From NCBI GenBank assembly GCA_030752605.1, contig JASMDX010000068.1, positions 62,001 to 126,000 on the forward strand: 64,000 nt of DNA, read 5' to 3'. This DNA comes from GCA-2731375 sp002731375. Its GTDB lineage: Bacteria > Pseudomonadota > Alphaproteobacteria > GCA-2731375. The notes below the pieces were generated by a model that saw only the letters and a program-made list of their open reading frames with translations, did no database searches and was not told the origin of the DNA. How positions within the stretch are numbered: position 1 is the stretch's first letter; each line of letters begins with the position of its first letter. Position numbers and translations under genes: made by a program. Shown here in pieces: positions 42,164-51,441 of this stretch.

Positions 42164-43078
42164 ATGCCCGGCGAGATCATCAGCATCGATACGGCGGAAA
42201 GCCGCCTGCCCGCAGGCTTGGATTTGTTGCAGGCGCCGCGCCCGATGATCACCGGCTCTGAGCAGCCACAATCCAAATCCGGGGCCCTGATCATGGGCAT
42301 TGTCAATGTCACCCCGGACAGCTTTCATGATGGTGGACGTCTGAACGCGGACGCGGCTATCGCCCATGGCCGGGCCCTGGCGGCGGCTGGCGCGGCAATC
42401 CTGGATGTTGGCGGGGAATCTACCCGACCCGGCGCCACCGAGGTGCCGGTGGCTGAGGAAATCGCGCGCATAACCCCGGTGATCGAGGCCTTGGCCAGCG
42501 ACGGTCTGATGGTATCAGTGGACACACGCAAGGGAGAGGTGATGACGGCGGCAGTCAAGGCGGGGGCCCGGATGATCAATGATGTCACCGCATTGCGATA
42601 TCACCCCGACAGCATCGACCGCGCCGCCGAATTGGCTCTGCCCGTGGTTCTAATGCACAGTCGGGGCACGCCGGAAACCATGCGCTCCATGACCCACTAC
42701 ATCGATTTGATCATGGATGTGTTCGACGACCTCTCGGCCCGAATCGAGGCTTGTCTGACCGCCGGCATGACGCGGGAAAACCTGCTGATTGATCCCGGCC
42801 TGGGTTTCGCCAAGAAACCGGACCAAAGTGTAGCGTTGTTGCGCGGCATGGCGCATTTCCATGCCTTGGGCTGCCCGGTGCTGATCGGTGCCTCGCGAAA
42901 ATCTTTCGTTGGAAAATTGGCCGGCAGCACAGTAAACGAAGAATTGTTGAGCGGTTCATTGGCCGCCGCGATGTGGGCCGCGCAGCAGGGGGCGGCTGTT
43001 CTGCGTGTTCATGACGTAGCCGAAACAGTTCAGACGATGGCGATTTTCAAGTCCCTTTGCTATAAGGGATCGATATAA
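42164..43078 (+). CDS. folP: Dihydropteroate synthase
   Basis: DHPS condenses p-aminobenzoate with a pterin diphosphate in folate synthesis and is the sulfonamide target. Motifs: IMGIVNVTPDSFHDGG, AAILDVGGESTRPGA, MVSVDTRKGEVM, INDVTALRY, VLMHSRGTPETM, LIDPGLGFAKKPDQ and IGASRKSFVG. I used ATG 42164; an in-frame TTG at 42149 is less likely. About 304 residues with a short N-terminal extension. The order ftsH-folP-glmM is widespread in proteobacteria. Confidence 0.95.
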   Translation: MPGEIISIDTAESRLPAGLDLLQAPRPMITGSEQPQSKSGALIMGIVNVTPDSFHDGGRLNADAAIAHGRALAAAGAAILDVGGESTRPGATEVPVAEEIARITPVIEALASDGLMVSVDTRKGEVMTAAVKAGARMINDVTALRYHPDSIDRAAELALPVVLMHSRGTPETMRSMTHYIDLIMDVFDDLSARIEACLTAGMTRENLLIDPGLGFAKKPDQSVALLRGMAHFHALGCPVLIGASRKSFVGKLAGSTVNEELLSGSLAAAMWAAQQGAAVLRVHDVAETVQTMAIFKSLCYKGSI

Positions 43079-43100
43079 ATGACCGGCAAGTGAGGGGCGC

Positions 43101-44453
43101 ATGGAGCGCAAATTTTTTGGCACCGACGGCATTCGCGGTACCGCCAACACTTGGCCCATGACGGCGGAAATCGCGGTCCGGGCCGGCATGGCGGCGGGAT
43201 TGCAGTTTACCCGTGGAGAACATCGCCACCGGGTTGTGGTCGGTAAGGACACCCGCCTGTCGGGCTATATGCTAGAGCCCGCCATGACCGCAGGCTTCAC
43301 TTCCGTCGGTATGGATGTCATTTTGGTTGGCCCCATGCCAACGCCCGCCGTCGCCCTGCTAACCCGTAGCCTGCGGGCCGATCTGGGCGTGGTGCTTTCC
43401 GCCTCGCATAATAACTACGCCGACAATGGCATCAAGCTGTTCGGCCCCAACGGCTATAAACTGTCTGACCGCATCGAGACGGAGATCGAGGCGCGCATGC
43501 AGTCCGATATGTCGGCCAATCTGGCCGCACCCAGCGATCTTGGCCGCGCTATGCGGTTGGAGGACGCACCGGGCCGCTATATCGAGGCGGCGAAGGCCAC
43601 CTTCCCCTCTGAATTTCGCCTGGACGGCCTGAAGGTCGTGATCGATTGCGCCAACGGCGCCGCCTACAAGGTCGCGCCCACGGTGTTGTGGGAGCTGGAG
43701 GCGGAAGTTATTCCCATTGGCGTCGATCCCGACGGCTTCAATATCAACCAGGATTGCGGTTCAGTTCACACCGATACCATGCGCGAGCAGGTCGTCGCTC
43801 ACGGAGCCGATGTTGGCATCGCCCTGGATGGTGATGCGGACCGTTTGATCCTGGCCGACGAGTACGGCCAGTTGATCGATGGCGATCAGCTAATGGCGGC
43901 GATTGGCGACTATTGGACCAAGACGGGCGATCTGAAGGGCGGCGGCATTGTCGCCACGGTGATGTCTAACCTTGGACTGGAACGCCATCTGGCACGAAAA
44001 GACCTGGAACTGGTCCGCACCCAGGTTGGTGACCGCTATGTGGTCGAGCATATGCGCCAGCACGGCTATAACATCGGCGGCGAACAATCGGGCCATATCG
44101 TCATGTCCGATTTCGGCACCACCGGCGACGGCCTGGTCGCCGCCCTGCAGGTCCTGGCCCTGATCGTGGCCGAAGGACGGCCGGTGAGCGAAGTTTGCCG
44201 CCGCTTTGAGCCGGTCCCGCAATTGCTGAGAAATGTCCGCTATGCCGGTGCCTCGCCTTTGGATACGGACAAGGTGGTCAATGCCATTCAGGCTCAGCGC
44301 AGCCGCCTTGGCGACAAGGGGCGACTGTTGATCCGGCCTTCGGGAACCGAGCCGCTGATCCGGGTCATGGCCGAAGGCGATGATGGCGACTTGATCCATT
44401 CCGTGGTCGATGAATTGGTGGATGTGATCGAGGCCACGGCGGCGGCCAGTTGA
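43101..44453 (+). CDS. glmM: Phosphoglucosamine mutase
   Basis: GlmM converts glucosamine 6-phosphate to glucosamine 1-phosphate for UDP-GlcNAc synthesis. N-terminus RKFFGTDGIRGTANTWPMT, catalytic phosphoserine Ser102 in LSASHNNYADNGIKLFG, metal loop IALDGDADRLILAD, and sugar-binding GGEQSGHIVMSDFGTTGDG; phosphate-binding RPSGTEPLIRVMAEG at the C-terminus. 450 residues. UDP-GlcNAc also feeds the NeuC-type epimerase at 62 kb. Confidence 0.97.
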   Translation: MERKFFGTDGIRGTANTWPMTAEIAVRAGMAAGLQFTRGEHRHRVVVGKDTRLSGYMLEPAMTAGFTSVGMDVILVGPMPTPAVALLTRSLRADLGVVLSASHNNYADNGIKLFGPNGYKLSDRIETEIEARMQSDMSANLAAPSDLGRAMRLEDAPGRYIEAAKATFPSEFRLDGLKVVIDCANGAAYKVAPTVLWELEAEVIPIGVDPDGFNINQDCGSVHTDTMREQVVAHGADVGIALDGDADRLILADEYGQLIDGDQLMAAIGDYWTKTGDLKGGGIVATVMSNLGLERHLARKDLELVRTQVGDRYVVEHMRQHGYNIGGEQSGHIVMSDFGTTGDGLVAALQVLALIVAEGRPVSEVCRRFEPVPQLLRNVRYAGASPLDTDKVVNAIQAQRSRLGDKGRLLIRPSGTEPLIRVMAEGDDGDLIHSVVDELVDVIEATAAAS

Positions 44454-44466
44454 GACAGGGAACCCC

Positions 44467-45261
44467 ATGCAAGGTAGAGTACTGATTATCGCCGGCTCGG
44501 ATTCGGGCGGCGGCGCCGGCATTCAGGCGGACATCAAGACAGTGACCGCCCTGGGCGGTTATGCCGCGACGGCGATTACCGCCCTGACGGCGCAGAATAC
44601 CAACGGCGTTCATGGTATCCATGAAGTCCCCCCCACCTTCGTGGCGCAACAGATCGAGGTCGTGCTCGGCGATATCGGCGCCGACGCCATCAAGACCGGC
44701 ATGTTGCATCGCACGGATGTGCTGGATGCGGTGTCCGACAGCCTGGCGCGCCTGGCACCCGATGTACCCCTTGTGGTTGATCCGGTGATGGTCGCCAAGG
44801 GGGGCGCCTCGTTGTTGGATGAAGATACCCGTTCGGTGGTGCGCGACCGCCTGATCCCGCAAGCCACGGTCCTGACCCCAAACATACCCGAAGCGGAAAT
44901 TCTGGCCGGGATGAACATTGGGGACGAGGCGGCGATGGCCGCCGCCGGGCGCAAGCTATTGGCCTTGGGGCCCAAGGCCGTATTGATAAAGGGTGGCCAT
45001 CTGCCGGGTGACGAGGTTTTTGATCTGTTATTGACTGAGACGGGGATCCAACGCTTTACCTCGACCCGCATCGACAGCCGCCATACCCATGGTACCGGCT
45101 GCACCCTGGCCTCAGCCTTGGCCTGCGGCCTGGCCCAGGGCTTGACGGCGGCGGCAGCGGTAGAACGGGCCCGGGGTTATGTCCTGCAGGCAATCCTAAG
45201 CGCACCGGGCTATGGCCAAGGCCATGGCCCCCTGAACCACGGTCATACAGTGACCGGTTAA
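44467..45261 (+). CDS. thiD: Hydroxymethylpyrimidine/phosphomethylpyrimidine kinase
   Basis: ThiD makes HMP-diphosphate, the pyrimidine substrate of ThiE. Ribokinase-fold motifs: IIAGSDSGGGAGIQADIKTV at the N-terminus, LVVDPVMVAKGGASLL in the middle, and the anion hole near the C-terminus in SRHTHGTGCTLASALACGLA. 264 residues, normal. It starts 13 bases after glmM, so thiamine synthesis here relies on transcription through the folP-glmM series. No TPP riboswitch is visible. Confidence 0.94.
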   Translation: MQGRVLIIAGSDSGGGAGIQADIKTVTALGGYAATAITALTAQNTNGVHGIHEVPPTFVAQQIEVVLGDIGADAIKTGMLHRTDVLDAVSDSLARLAPDVPLVVDPVMVAKGGASLLDEDTRSVVRDRLIPQATVLTPNIPEAEILAGMNIGDEAAMAAAGRKLLALGPKAVLIKGGHLPGDEVFDLLLTETGIQRFTSTRIDSRHTHGTGCTLASALACGLAQGLTAAAAVERARGYVLQAILSAPGYGQGHGPLNHGHTVTG

Positions 45262-45265
45262 GCAT

Positions 45266-45793
45266 ATGAAGGACAACGAGCGTCAACGCCACTACAGCTG
45301 GCACGATCCCAGCCGCCATTGGTCGCGCCTGGGGGAGTTGTCGGGACTGGATTATCTTTCCGCCGTTGTCCGGGGCGAGGTGCAACCGCCGCCCGTCGCG
45401 ATCGCTATGCGCCTGGCCCTGATCGAGGTATCGAAGGGGCGGGTCGTTTACACCGGACAGCCCGGCGAGGATTTCGCCAACGATGTCGGCTCGGTCCAGG
45501 GTGGCTGGCTGGCGGCCCTGATCGACGCCGCTATCGGCAGTGCGGTGCATTCGGCCCTGCCCTTGAGCTCGCGCTATACGACCTTGGAATTGAAGGTCAA
45601 TTATGTCCGTGCGGTGGCCGTGGACAGCGGCGAGATCCGATGCATCGCCGAGGCCCTGCATGTGGGCCGCACCACCGCGACGAGCCAAGCCCGCGCCATT
45701 GACGGAAATGGCAAGCTCCTTGCCCATGCCACCACCACCTGCCTGATCCTACCCCCGGAAAGAGCAACGGTGCCGGACTGGACGAACGGGTGA
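45266..45793 (+). CDS. PaaI-family (hotdog) thioesterase
   Basis: A 175-residue hotdog-fold protein with the PaaI/YbgC-like 4HBT signature: FANDVGSVQGGWLAALIDAA followed by LELKVNYVRAV and TTATSQARAIDGNGKLLAHA. Members hydrolyse acyl- or aryl-CoA thioesters. It starts four bases after thiD and its stop overlaps the original GTG of the decayed Bcr/CflA gene. Substrate unknown. Confidence 0.85.
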   Translation: MKDNERQRHYSWHDPSRHWSRLGELSGLDYLSAVVRGEVQPPPVAIAMRLALIEVSKGRVVYTGQPGEDFANDVGSVQGGWLAALIDAAIGSAVHSALPLSSRYTTLELKVNYVRAVAVDSGEIRCIAEALHVGRTTATSQARAIDGNGKLLAHATTTCLILPPERATVPDWTNG

Positions 45794-46980
45794 AACCGCC
45801 ACCAACAGAGAACCATTGGCTGATTATCATACTGGCACGCTGACCGCCTTTGGGCCCATGTCCATCGATATGTACCTACCCAGCCTGCCGGCCATGGCGG
45901 TCGATCTGGCCGCGCCCATCGGCGGTGCGCAGATGACGCTCAGCAGCTTTTCGGCGGCATGGGCCTGGGACAGATGCTGTTCGGTCCCTTGTCTGACCGC
46001 CTCGGCCGCCGTCCGCTGCTGTTGGCGGGGATCATCCTGTATGTCTTGACCTCGGCGCTCTGCGCAATGAGCACCGGCATTGAGATGCTGATCGGCCTGC
46101 GTCTACTGCAGGCGCTGGGTGGCAGCGCGGCGGCGGTGATCGCCAGGGCCATGGTGCGTGACTTCTTTTCCGGCGACGAGGCCGCCCGCGTGCTCTCACT
46201 GATCATGCTAGTAATGGGCGCGGCGCCGCTTATAGCGCCCTTCATTGGCGGCTACGTCCTGGTCTGGTTTCAATGGCGGGCCATATTCTAGGTTTTAGCG
46301 GGCTTCGGCGCGTTGTGCTTTTTTTGGTTCTGGGCGCGCTGCCCGAAAGCCATCCGGCCAAACGGCGCAGCCGCCATGGCCTGGTAGGCATACTGGGGGT
46401 TTATGGCCGCATCCTCGGGCATCGCGGCGCCGTTGGCTACTTGCTGGCCAACGCCACCGGATATGGCGGCATGTTTGCCTTCTTCGCCGGCTCGCCTTTT
46501 GTCTACATCAAAATCTATCAGGTGGCACCGGAACATTATGGCTATCTGTTCGCCTGCAATGTTATCGCCCTGATGGGCGTTTCCCTTTTGAATGCAAGGC
46601 TGGTAATGCGCCTAGGCGCACATCGCTTGTTTGCCCTGGGCACCTGTTTGACCGCCATTGGCGGCTTGACCTTGCTGTTCAACGCCATCACTGGATTTGC
46701 CGGTCTGCCTGGCATCGTGGTGCCCCTGTTTATCTATATCGGTGCCCTGAGCCTAATCGGCGCCAATGGCCTTGCCCTGGCCCTGGACCGCTTCCCCCAG
46801 GCGGCAGGCAGCGTATCCGCCTTGTCGGGTGGCCTTATGTTCCTGTTCAGCGCGCTGTCGGCGGGTGCGGTAAGCCTGTTACATGACGGCAGCGCCCTGG
46901 CCATGGCCGCCGTTATCGCCCTCACCGGGCTGTCCACCCTGGCGCTGCGATTCCGCCTGACCCGAACAAAGGCTCAATAA
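45790..46980 (+). pseudogene. Bcr/CflA-family drug efflux transporter, multiply disrupted
   Basis: Three frames together spell one MFS protein of about 400 residues: NHWLIIIL / TLTAFGPMSIDMYLPSLPAM / GLGQMLFGPLSDRLGRRP (motif A) / ALGGSAAAVIARAMVRDFF / then six further helices. Lesions: a missing G near 45835 after CTG, a missing G near 45957 in a G-run, TGG changed to TAG at 46289-46291, and a missing C near 46338. Restoring these gives continuous family-like text, including VLAGFGALCFFWFWARLPES. GTG 45790 is the probable original start, overlapping the thioesterase stop. Confidence 0.85.
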
Positions 46981-47020
46981 TTGTATGGCGGCACCGTGAT
47001 TCCATGGCATCTTGTGGGCA

Positions 47021-47899
47021 ATGAACGTAAGGACATGTATCCGCCGCCTACATCATCTGATTGTCGCCGCTGGCCTTGTGGCACTGCTGGGCCAGTGCCA
47101 GCCGCTGCCTAAGCCATTCGCCGCCGCATACAAGGGTGATTTCAGCGCCGTCCAGATCGGCCCCAGGGCCGGCCTGCTGGTGTTGCCGATTGCGGGAACA
47201 GCGGAGTTGGAGGCCGGCTCCAAGCTGGCCAGCGCCATGGCGACAGCCCTTCGACGGCACGAGGTCACGGCCAGTACAGGCAAGGGCCATCGCCGCAGCC
47301 ATTCGCTATGGGGCAGCACCGCCATGACGGGCAATGGCCGGCTGCGCCTAACCTGGCGCCTGCACAATGCGGCGGGGGAGGAAACCATGACCATCGTTCA
47401 GGAAGAAAAAGTCAGGCTCATCGACTGGCAACAGCCCAATAGCGCCCTGTTAGCCCAATTGGCCACCAACGGTGCCAGCGCCATAGATCGGCGGCTGCGC
47501 CGGGAGGAACGCGGCCAGGGCCGGCGAATCAGCTTGGCGCCAGTCACATTGGGTTCCGTGGATGGCGTACCAGGTCGGGGCGGTCGTCATCTGGCCAATG
47601 CCATGCTGACCGCCCTGGACGATGCCGGAGTGCCGCTAACGGAGGAGCCCGCGGATGACGGCTTTATCCTGCTGGCCAGCATGCGTGTGACACCCAGCGG
47701 CAGCGGCCCGCGGTTTCGGAAGCTAGAAATCGTCTGGCACCTGATCCGCCCCGACGGCCGGGAATTTGGCAAGATCAACCAGGCCAACCGGGTTCCCGCC
47801 GCACAGTTGCAGGGGGACTGGCGCCGCTTGGCGCAAGCCATCGCCCAGGCCGGCGCCCCCGGCGTGTTGGAGCTGCTGCGCCGAGACCCTGGCGGCTAG
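47021..47899 (+). CDS. Hypothetical exported, lipoprotein-like protein
   Basis: A 292-residue protein with a basic start, hydrophobic core and Cys (LIVAAGLVALLGQCQPL) resembling a lipoprotein signal, although Gln before Cys is not canonical. The rest is soluble with two similar halves: AGLLVLPIAGTAELEAGSKL then RLRLTWRLHNAAGEE, and GRGGRHLANAMLTALDDAGV then RKLEIVWHLIRPDGRE. This suggests a duplicated alpha/beta unit. I do not recognise the family. It follows the dead efflux gene. Confidence 0.7.
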   Translation: MNVRTCIRRLHHLIVAAGLVALLGQCQPLPKPFAAAYKGDFSAVQIGPRAGLLVLPIAGTAELEAGSKLASAMATALRRHEVTASTGKGHRRSHSLWGSTAMTGNGRLRLTWRLHNAAGEETMTIVQEEKVRLIDWQQPNSALLAQLATNGASAIDRRLRREERGQGRRISLAPVTLGSVDGVPGRGGRHLANAMLTALDDAGVPLTEEPADDGFILLASMRVTPSGSGPRFRKLEIVWHLIRPDGREFGKINQANRVPAAQLQGDWRRLAQAIAQAGAPGVLELLRRDPGG

Positions 47900-47945
47900 T
47901 CGCCAATGTGCTAGTTTTGATAATCGACAATGGGGAGGCATCGTC

Positions 47946-48824
47946 ATGACCATTACCAGCCCGCTTTGGGGCGCGGAGTTGGACCACATCCGGTTGGATT
48001 CAGCAGATCCGGCGAAACTTTCGGCGTTTTACCGGGATGCCTTTGCCATGGCACGGCAGCCCTTGGCTGATGGCAGCATCTTGTTACGGGGCGCCGGCCG
48101 CCGCTTAATCATCGGCACGGGCGCGGCTAGCAGCCAACCCTATAGCGCCTTTCGCTTTGCCGACCAGGCTCGGCTGGCGACCTATAAAGCCCATTTGACC
48201 GCGCGGGGCGTCAACCCGATGCCTTCGCCCACCCCCCTATTCGCCGATGGCGCCTTTGCCGTGGCGGATCCCGATGGACGGCAAATGGTCTTTGGTCTGA
48301 TCAATGATACATATGATGTGGAAGATGAAACCGTGGGAAGACATCCACCGGGGCGGCTGCAACATGTCGTCGTGGCCACCGCCAACCTGGCGCCGATGAT
48401 GGCCTTCTACGAGGATACCCTGGGCTTCGTCGCGACCGATCATGTGCTGCGCGACGACGAAGATGATCATGCCGGCGGCCAGACCTTGACGGCGGTGTTC
48501 TACCGCTCCACCCCAGAGCATCATTCCTTTGCCATGTTCCTGTCCGACGGCGCACGCCCGGATCATCATGCCTATGAAGTGTCGTGCTGGAACGATATCC
48601 GTGATTGGGCCGACCACATGGCCACCTTGGAGATCAAATTATGGTGGGGGCCGGGCCGCCACGGCCCCGGCAACAACCTGTTCTTCATGGTCGAAGACTC
48701 GGACGGCCACAAAGTCGAAATCTCGGCCGAGTTAGAAAACATGGCCGACGACGACCCGGTCCGCCAATGGCCCCACAACGAACGCTCCCTCAATCTCTGG
48801 GGCCCTGGCTGGATGCGCGTTTAG
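47946..48824 (+). CDS. VOC-family protein, type I extradiol dioxygenase-like
   Basis: A 292-residue protein with two vicinal-oxygen-chelate repeats. The first starts LDHIRLDSADPAKLSAFYRD, the second LQHVVVATANLAPMMAFYED. Candidate Fe(II) ligands in the second half are its first His, the His in DHHAYEVSCWNDI and the Glu in HKVEISAELENM, as in catechol 2,3-dioxygenase relatives. The ATG at 47946 follows an AGGAG-like site (GGGGAGG). Ring cleavage is likely but the substrate is unknown. Its stop codon overlaps that of the convergent GlcG-like pseudogene. Confidence 0.85.
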   Translation: MTITSPLWGAELDHIRLDSADPAKLSAFYRDAFAMARQPLADGSILLRGAGRRLIIGTGAASSQPYSAFRFADQARLATYKAHLTARGVNPMPSPTPLFADGAFAVADPDGRQMVFGLINDTYDVEDETVGRHPPGRLQHVVVATANLAPMMAFYEDTLGFVATDHVLRDDEDDHAGGQTLTAVFYRSTPEHHSFAMFLSDGARPDHHAYEVSCWNDIRDWADHMATLEIKLWWGPGRHGPGNNLFFMVEDSDGHKVEISAELENMADDDPVRQWPHNERSLNLWGPGWMRV

Positions 48825-49314
48825 AGACCCGAACCTTGCCAGTTTTCATCAGGTTCGGCAGGCGCTGATGCTAGACCGGCGGCCTTGATACCCTGAATGG
48901 CGCAATATTCATCTTTTTCCGAGGTATCGCCGCTAATGCCGACAGCGCCAATGACCTGCACGTCGCCATTCAACACCAATACACCGCCGGGAACGGGGAC
49001 GAAGCGGCCATGGGAGGCGCCGACCAGAGCGCCCTGAAAGGCCGGACGCTCTCCTAATCGGTCACGAATGGTGCGGCGCTGGGTATGCCCATGCCGAGGG
49101 CCCCCCAGGCCTTGCCCATGGCAATATCCACCCGCAGGATGCCGCTGCCATCCTGACGCTTCAAGGCCACCGTATGGCCGCCCGCATCCAGTACCGCGAC
49201 AGTCAACGGCAGCATCCCCGCCGCCGTGCCGGCGGCCAACGCGGCATCAATAATGTTGTCTGCCGCCACCAGGGGCATATTGGTCTTCAGATCATATAGA
49301 TTTGGCTCGGTCAT
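48821..49314 (-). pseudogene. GlcG/HbpS-family (DUF336) protein with frameshift
   Basis: The N-terminal part reads AADNIIDAALAAGTAAGMLP and AVLDAGGHTVALKRQDGSG, then GKAWGALGMGIPS; the frame then runs into TAG at 49054-49056. The missing half continues in another frame: RDRLGERPAFQGALVGASHG, RFVPVPGGVLVLNG and GAVGISGDTSEKDEYCAIQG, ending in TAA. Two extra bases (GC) near 49076 explain the shift. Homologues bind haem or corrinoids. Likely inactive unless this is a sequence error. Confidence 0.8.
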
Positions 49315-49319
49315 GTTGC

Positions 49320-49865
49320 CTATCTTGTCCGGTGACGGTCGATTTCTGGATTATCAAAGGGCTGAAAAGCGGTCAGGTCCTTGGTCTCGTGATAATGTTT
49401 CAGGGCCCAGACGCCGGTGGGAAAGGCGATCTCATCCCAGGGAATATCCTCCCAGGAAAACAGGCCCACATCCAGGCTTTCCTCGCCCGCACCCATTTCG
49501 GGACCGGTCATTCGCGCCCGGTAAAACATGTGTACCTGGCTGATGCGGGGGATATTATAGATCCCGATCAGGGCATCAATTTCGATCTTGGCGCAAGCCT
49601 CCTCCAGGGTTTCCCGCTCCGCGCCCTCGGCAGTGCTTTCGCCCTCTTCCATATATCCGGCCGGCACCGTCCAATAGCCGTGACGCGGTTCAATGGCGCG
49701 TTTGCATAACAGGATCTTATCCTCCCAAGTGCAGACGGCGCCAACCACGATGGTCGGATTAACGTAGTGGATCCAGCCGCAATCACTGCAGACATGGCGC
49801 TCGTGAGTGTCGCCGGCGGGGATGTCGCGGGCGAAGGGATAGCTTGAGATAGGTCCATTATTCAT
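49320..49865 (-). CDS. NUDIX hydrolase with N-terminal zinc-ribbon-like segment
   Basis: The 181-residue product has a Cys pair in HVCSDCGWIHYVNPTIV, followed by a NUDIX domain with the box GYMEEGESTAEGAERETLEE then AC, matching G-x5-E-x7-RE-x2-EE-x-G-like consensus. This layout recalls NudC/ADP-ribose-type family members. Substrate not predictable. It ends five bases from the GlcG-like gene start on the same strand, so they were probably co-transcribed. Confidence 0.88.
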   Translation of the reverse strand: MNNGPISSYPFARDIPAGDTHERHVCSDCGWIHYVNPTIVVGAVCTWEDKILLCKRAIEPRHGYWTVPAGYMEEGESTAEGAERETLEEACAKIEIDALIGIYNIPRISQVHMFYRARMTGPEMGAGEESLDVGLFSWEDIPWDEIAFPTGVWALKHYHETKDLTAFQPFDNPEIDRHRTR

Positions 49866-49948
49866 GCCCTTAATGTGGCATCAAGGCGCGCCCGCGTCCA
49901 GATTCAGGTTATAATGGACACAATCTGGTTGAATGGGAGGATGACAAA

Positions 49949-50161
49949 ATGGCCGATGCTTTCAACCCATCCGGCGTGGCGGTGCCATTAGTGGCCTTTT
50001 CCAATGACGCTTGGCAACAGCCCGGCAGGATGCTGCATCTGCCGGAACAGGCTGGGGTGGATGCGGCCTCAACCCTGATGCAGATGGCAGCCTTGATTAA
50101 ACCGGAATGTCTCATGGAGATATCCGCCGTGGCCGTCATTCCAGAAGATCGAATCAGCTAA
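49949..50161 (+). pseudogene. RidA-family protein with a large in-frame internal deletion
   Basis: The first 38 codons match the RidA start (AFNPSGVAVPLVAFSNDAW, then HLPEQAGVDA), and the last codons match its C-terminus (ASTLMQMAALIKPECLMEIS then AVAVIP). Normal RidA proteins have about 55-60 residues between these parts, including most of the trimer core. The reading frame is kept, so a 70-residue product could be made, but the 2-iminobutanoate deaminase fold would be lost. Its stop overlaps the next ATG (TAATG). Confidence 0.75.
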
Positions 50162-50574
50162 TGGACGTCGTCTTACAAAGTTTTATCGCCGGCTTTCCGG
50201 TTTTGATACTGCATATGCTGGTCACCCTAGCCATGCTGGCTGGCGGTGTCGTAGTCTACATCATCACCACACCCCATAAGGATTTCACTCTGGTGCGCGA
50301 CGGCAATCTAGCCGCCGCGGTCTCCCTATCGGGGGCCATTCTGGGCCTGGCCATACCGCTAGCCTTTTGCATGGCATCATCAGTCAGCGTGGGGGAAATC
50401 GTGATCTGGGGCTTGCTCGCAGTGGTGATCCAGATTTTGGTCTTCCGCTTGAGCGATCTGTTGTTGAAGGATCTTTCGGCCCGGATCGAAGGCGGCGAGA
50501 TGGCGCCCGCCGTTCTGTTGGCCGGGATCAAGTTATCGGTGGCGGCCATCAATGCCGCTGCGATCTCCGGCTAG
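50161..50574 (+). CDS. DUF350 membrane protein
   Basis: A 137-residue protein with four membrane helices: FIAGFPVLILHMLVTLAMLA, AAVSLSGAILGLAIPLAFCM, VIWGLLAVVIQILVFRLSDL and a C-terminal one. The segment VRDGNLAAAVSLSGAILGLA is typical of DUF350, often encoded beside envelope or phage-shock-like genes. The ATG overlaps the RidA remnant stop. It is followed by a trypsin-like peptidase gene 21 bases on, so both probably act at the envelope. Function unknown. Confidence 0.82.
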   Translation: MDVVLQSFIAGFPVLILHMLVTLAMLAGGVVVYIITTPHKDFTLVRDGNLAAAVSLSGAILGLAIPLAFCMASSVSVGEIVIWGLLAVVIQILVFRLSDLLLKDLSARIEGGEMAPAVLLAGIKLSVAAINAAAISG

Positions 50575-50595
50575 CTTTCGGTTGCCGCCTTTATC

Positions 50596-51441
50596 ATGAA
50601 CCGGATTACCTATCTTATCACCATGCTGGCGGTATTGTATGGGGTCGTCAGCGCCTTGATGGGCGGGGGTGATGGCCCCCGCCGCCCACGCCTGGCCGCG
50701 CCGTTGCCGCCATCCAGCGACGTCGGGCCGGCCCAGCCGGCCAGACCATTTGGGCCGACGATCGAGGTCGATGTGGGCAGCAAGGGTTCCTCCACCGGCA
50801 CCGCCTTTGCCATCACCGATAACGGCTGGTGGTTGACCGCGCGTCATGTCGCCCATGGCTGCGATGCTATATGGCTGCAAACCGCGCCGCGCAAAGGCTG
50901 GCGGGTCACCGATGTCCATCTTCATCCCAACGCCGATCTGGCACTGTTGCATACCCGAACCAGGCGGGCGCCTCTTAGCCTGGCGCGAGCTACGCCAGTG
51001 CGGGGTGATGACGGTTTTTCCCTGGGCTATCCGCAAGGCCGGCCAGGCGATGTACATGCCAGGGTGCTTGGCCAAGCGCGTCTGAAGTCCGTGGGCCGCT
51101 ACCGCATCAACGAACCGGTCCTGGCTTGGGCCGAGGTCTCCCGCCGGCCAGGTAACCTGCCGGCTCTTGGCGGCCTCTCGGGCGGGCCCATGCTGGATGA
51201 TCAGGGCCGGGTCGTGGGTGTGCTGGTAGCTTCGTCGAAGCGGCGAGGCCGGGTGATGACCACCGCGCAAGCATCCATCAATGAACTCCTGAGACAATAT
51301 CCAGCGGTACGGGCGGCTAGCGGCGCTCTACCGCGGCTCATCGACGACAGCAGCTTCACCGCCACGGGCAAGACCCTGCGCCGCGATCTGACGATTGCCA
51401 AGGTCCTGTGCAAGGTACGTCAAGCCCGCCGCCGTCCATAG
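50596..51441 (+). CDS. Membrane-anchored trypsin-like serine peptidase
   Basis: An N-terminal hydrophobic anchor (YLITMLAVLYGVVSALMG) precedes a Pro-rich linker and a chymotrypsin-fold domain. The catalytic triad is visible: His in WWLTARHVAHGCD, Asp in HPNADLALLHT, and Ser in GGLSGGPMLDDQGRVVG. No PDZ domain follows, unlike DegP. 281 residues. It probably acts in the periplasm and may work with the DUF350 protein upstream. Confidence 0.85.
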   Translation: MNRITYLITMLAVLYGVVSALMGGGDGPRRPRLAAPLPPSSDVGPAQPARPFGPTIEVDVGSKGSSTGTAFAITDNGWWLTARHVAHGCDAIWLQTAPRKGWRVTDVHLHPNADLALLHTRTRRAPLSLARATPVRGDDGFSLGYPQGRPGDVHARVLGQARLKSVGRYRINEPVLAWAEVSRRPGNLPALGGLSGGPMLDDQGRVVGVLVASSKRRGRVMTTAQASINELLRQYPAVRAASGALPRLIDDSSFTATGKTLRRDLTIAKVLCKVRQARRRP

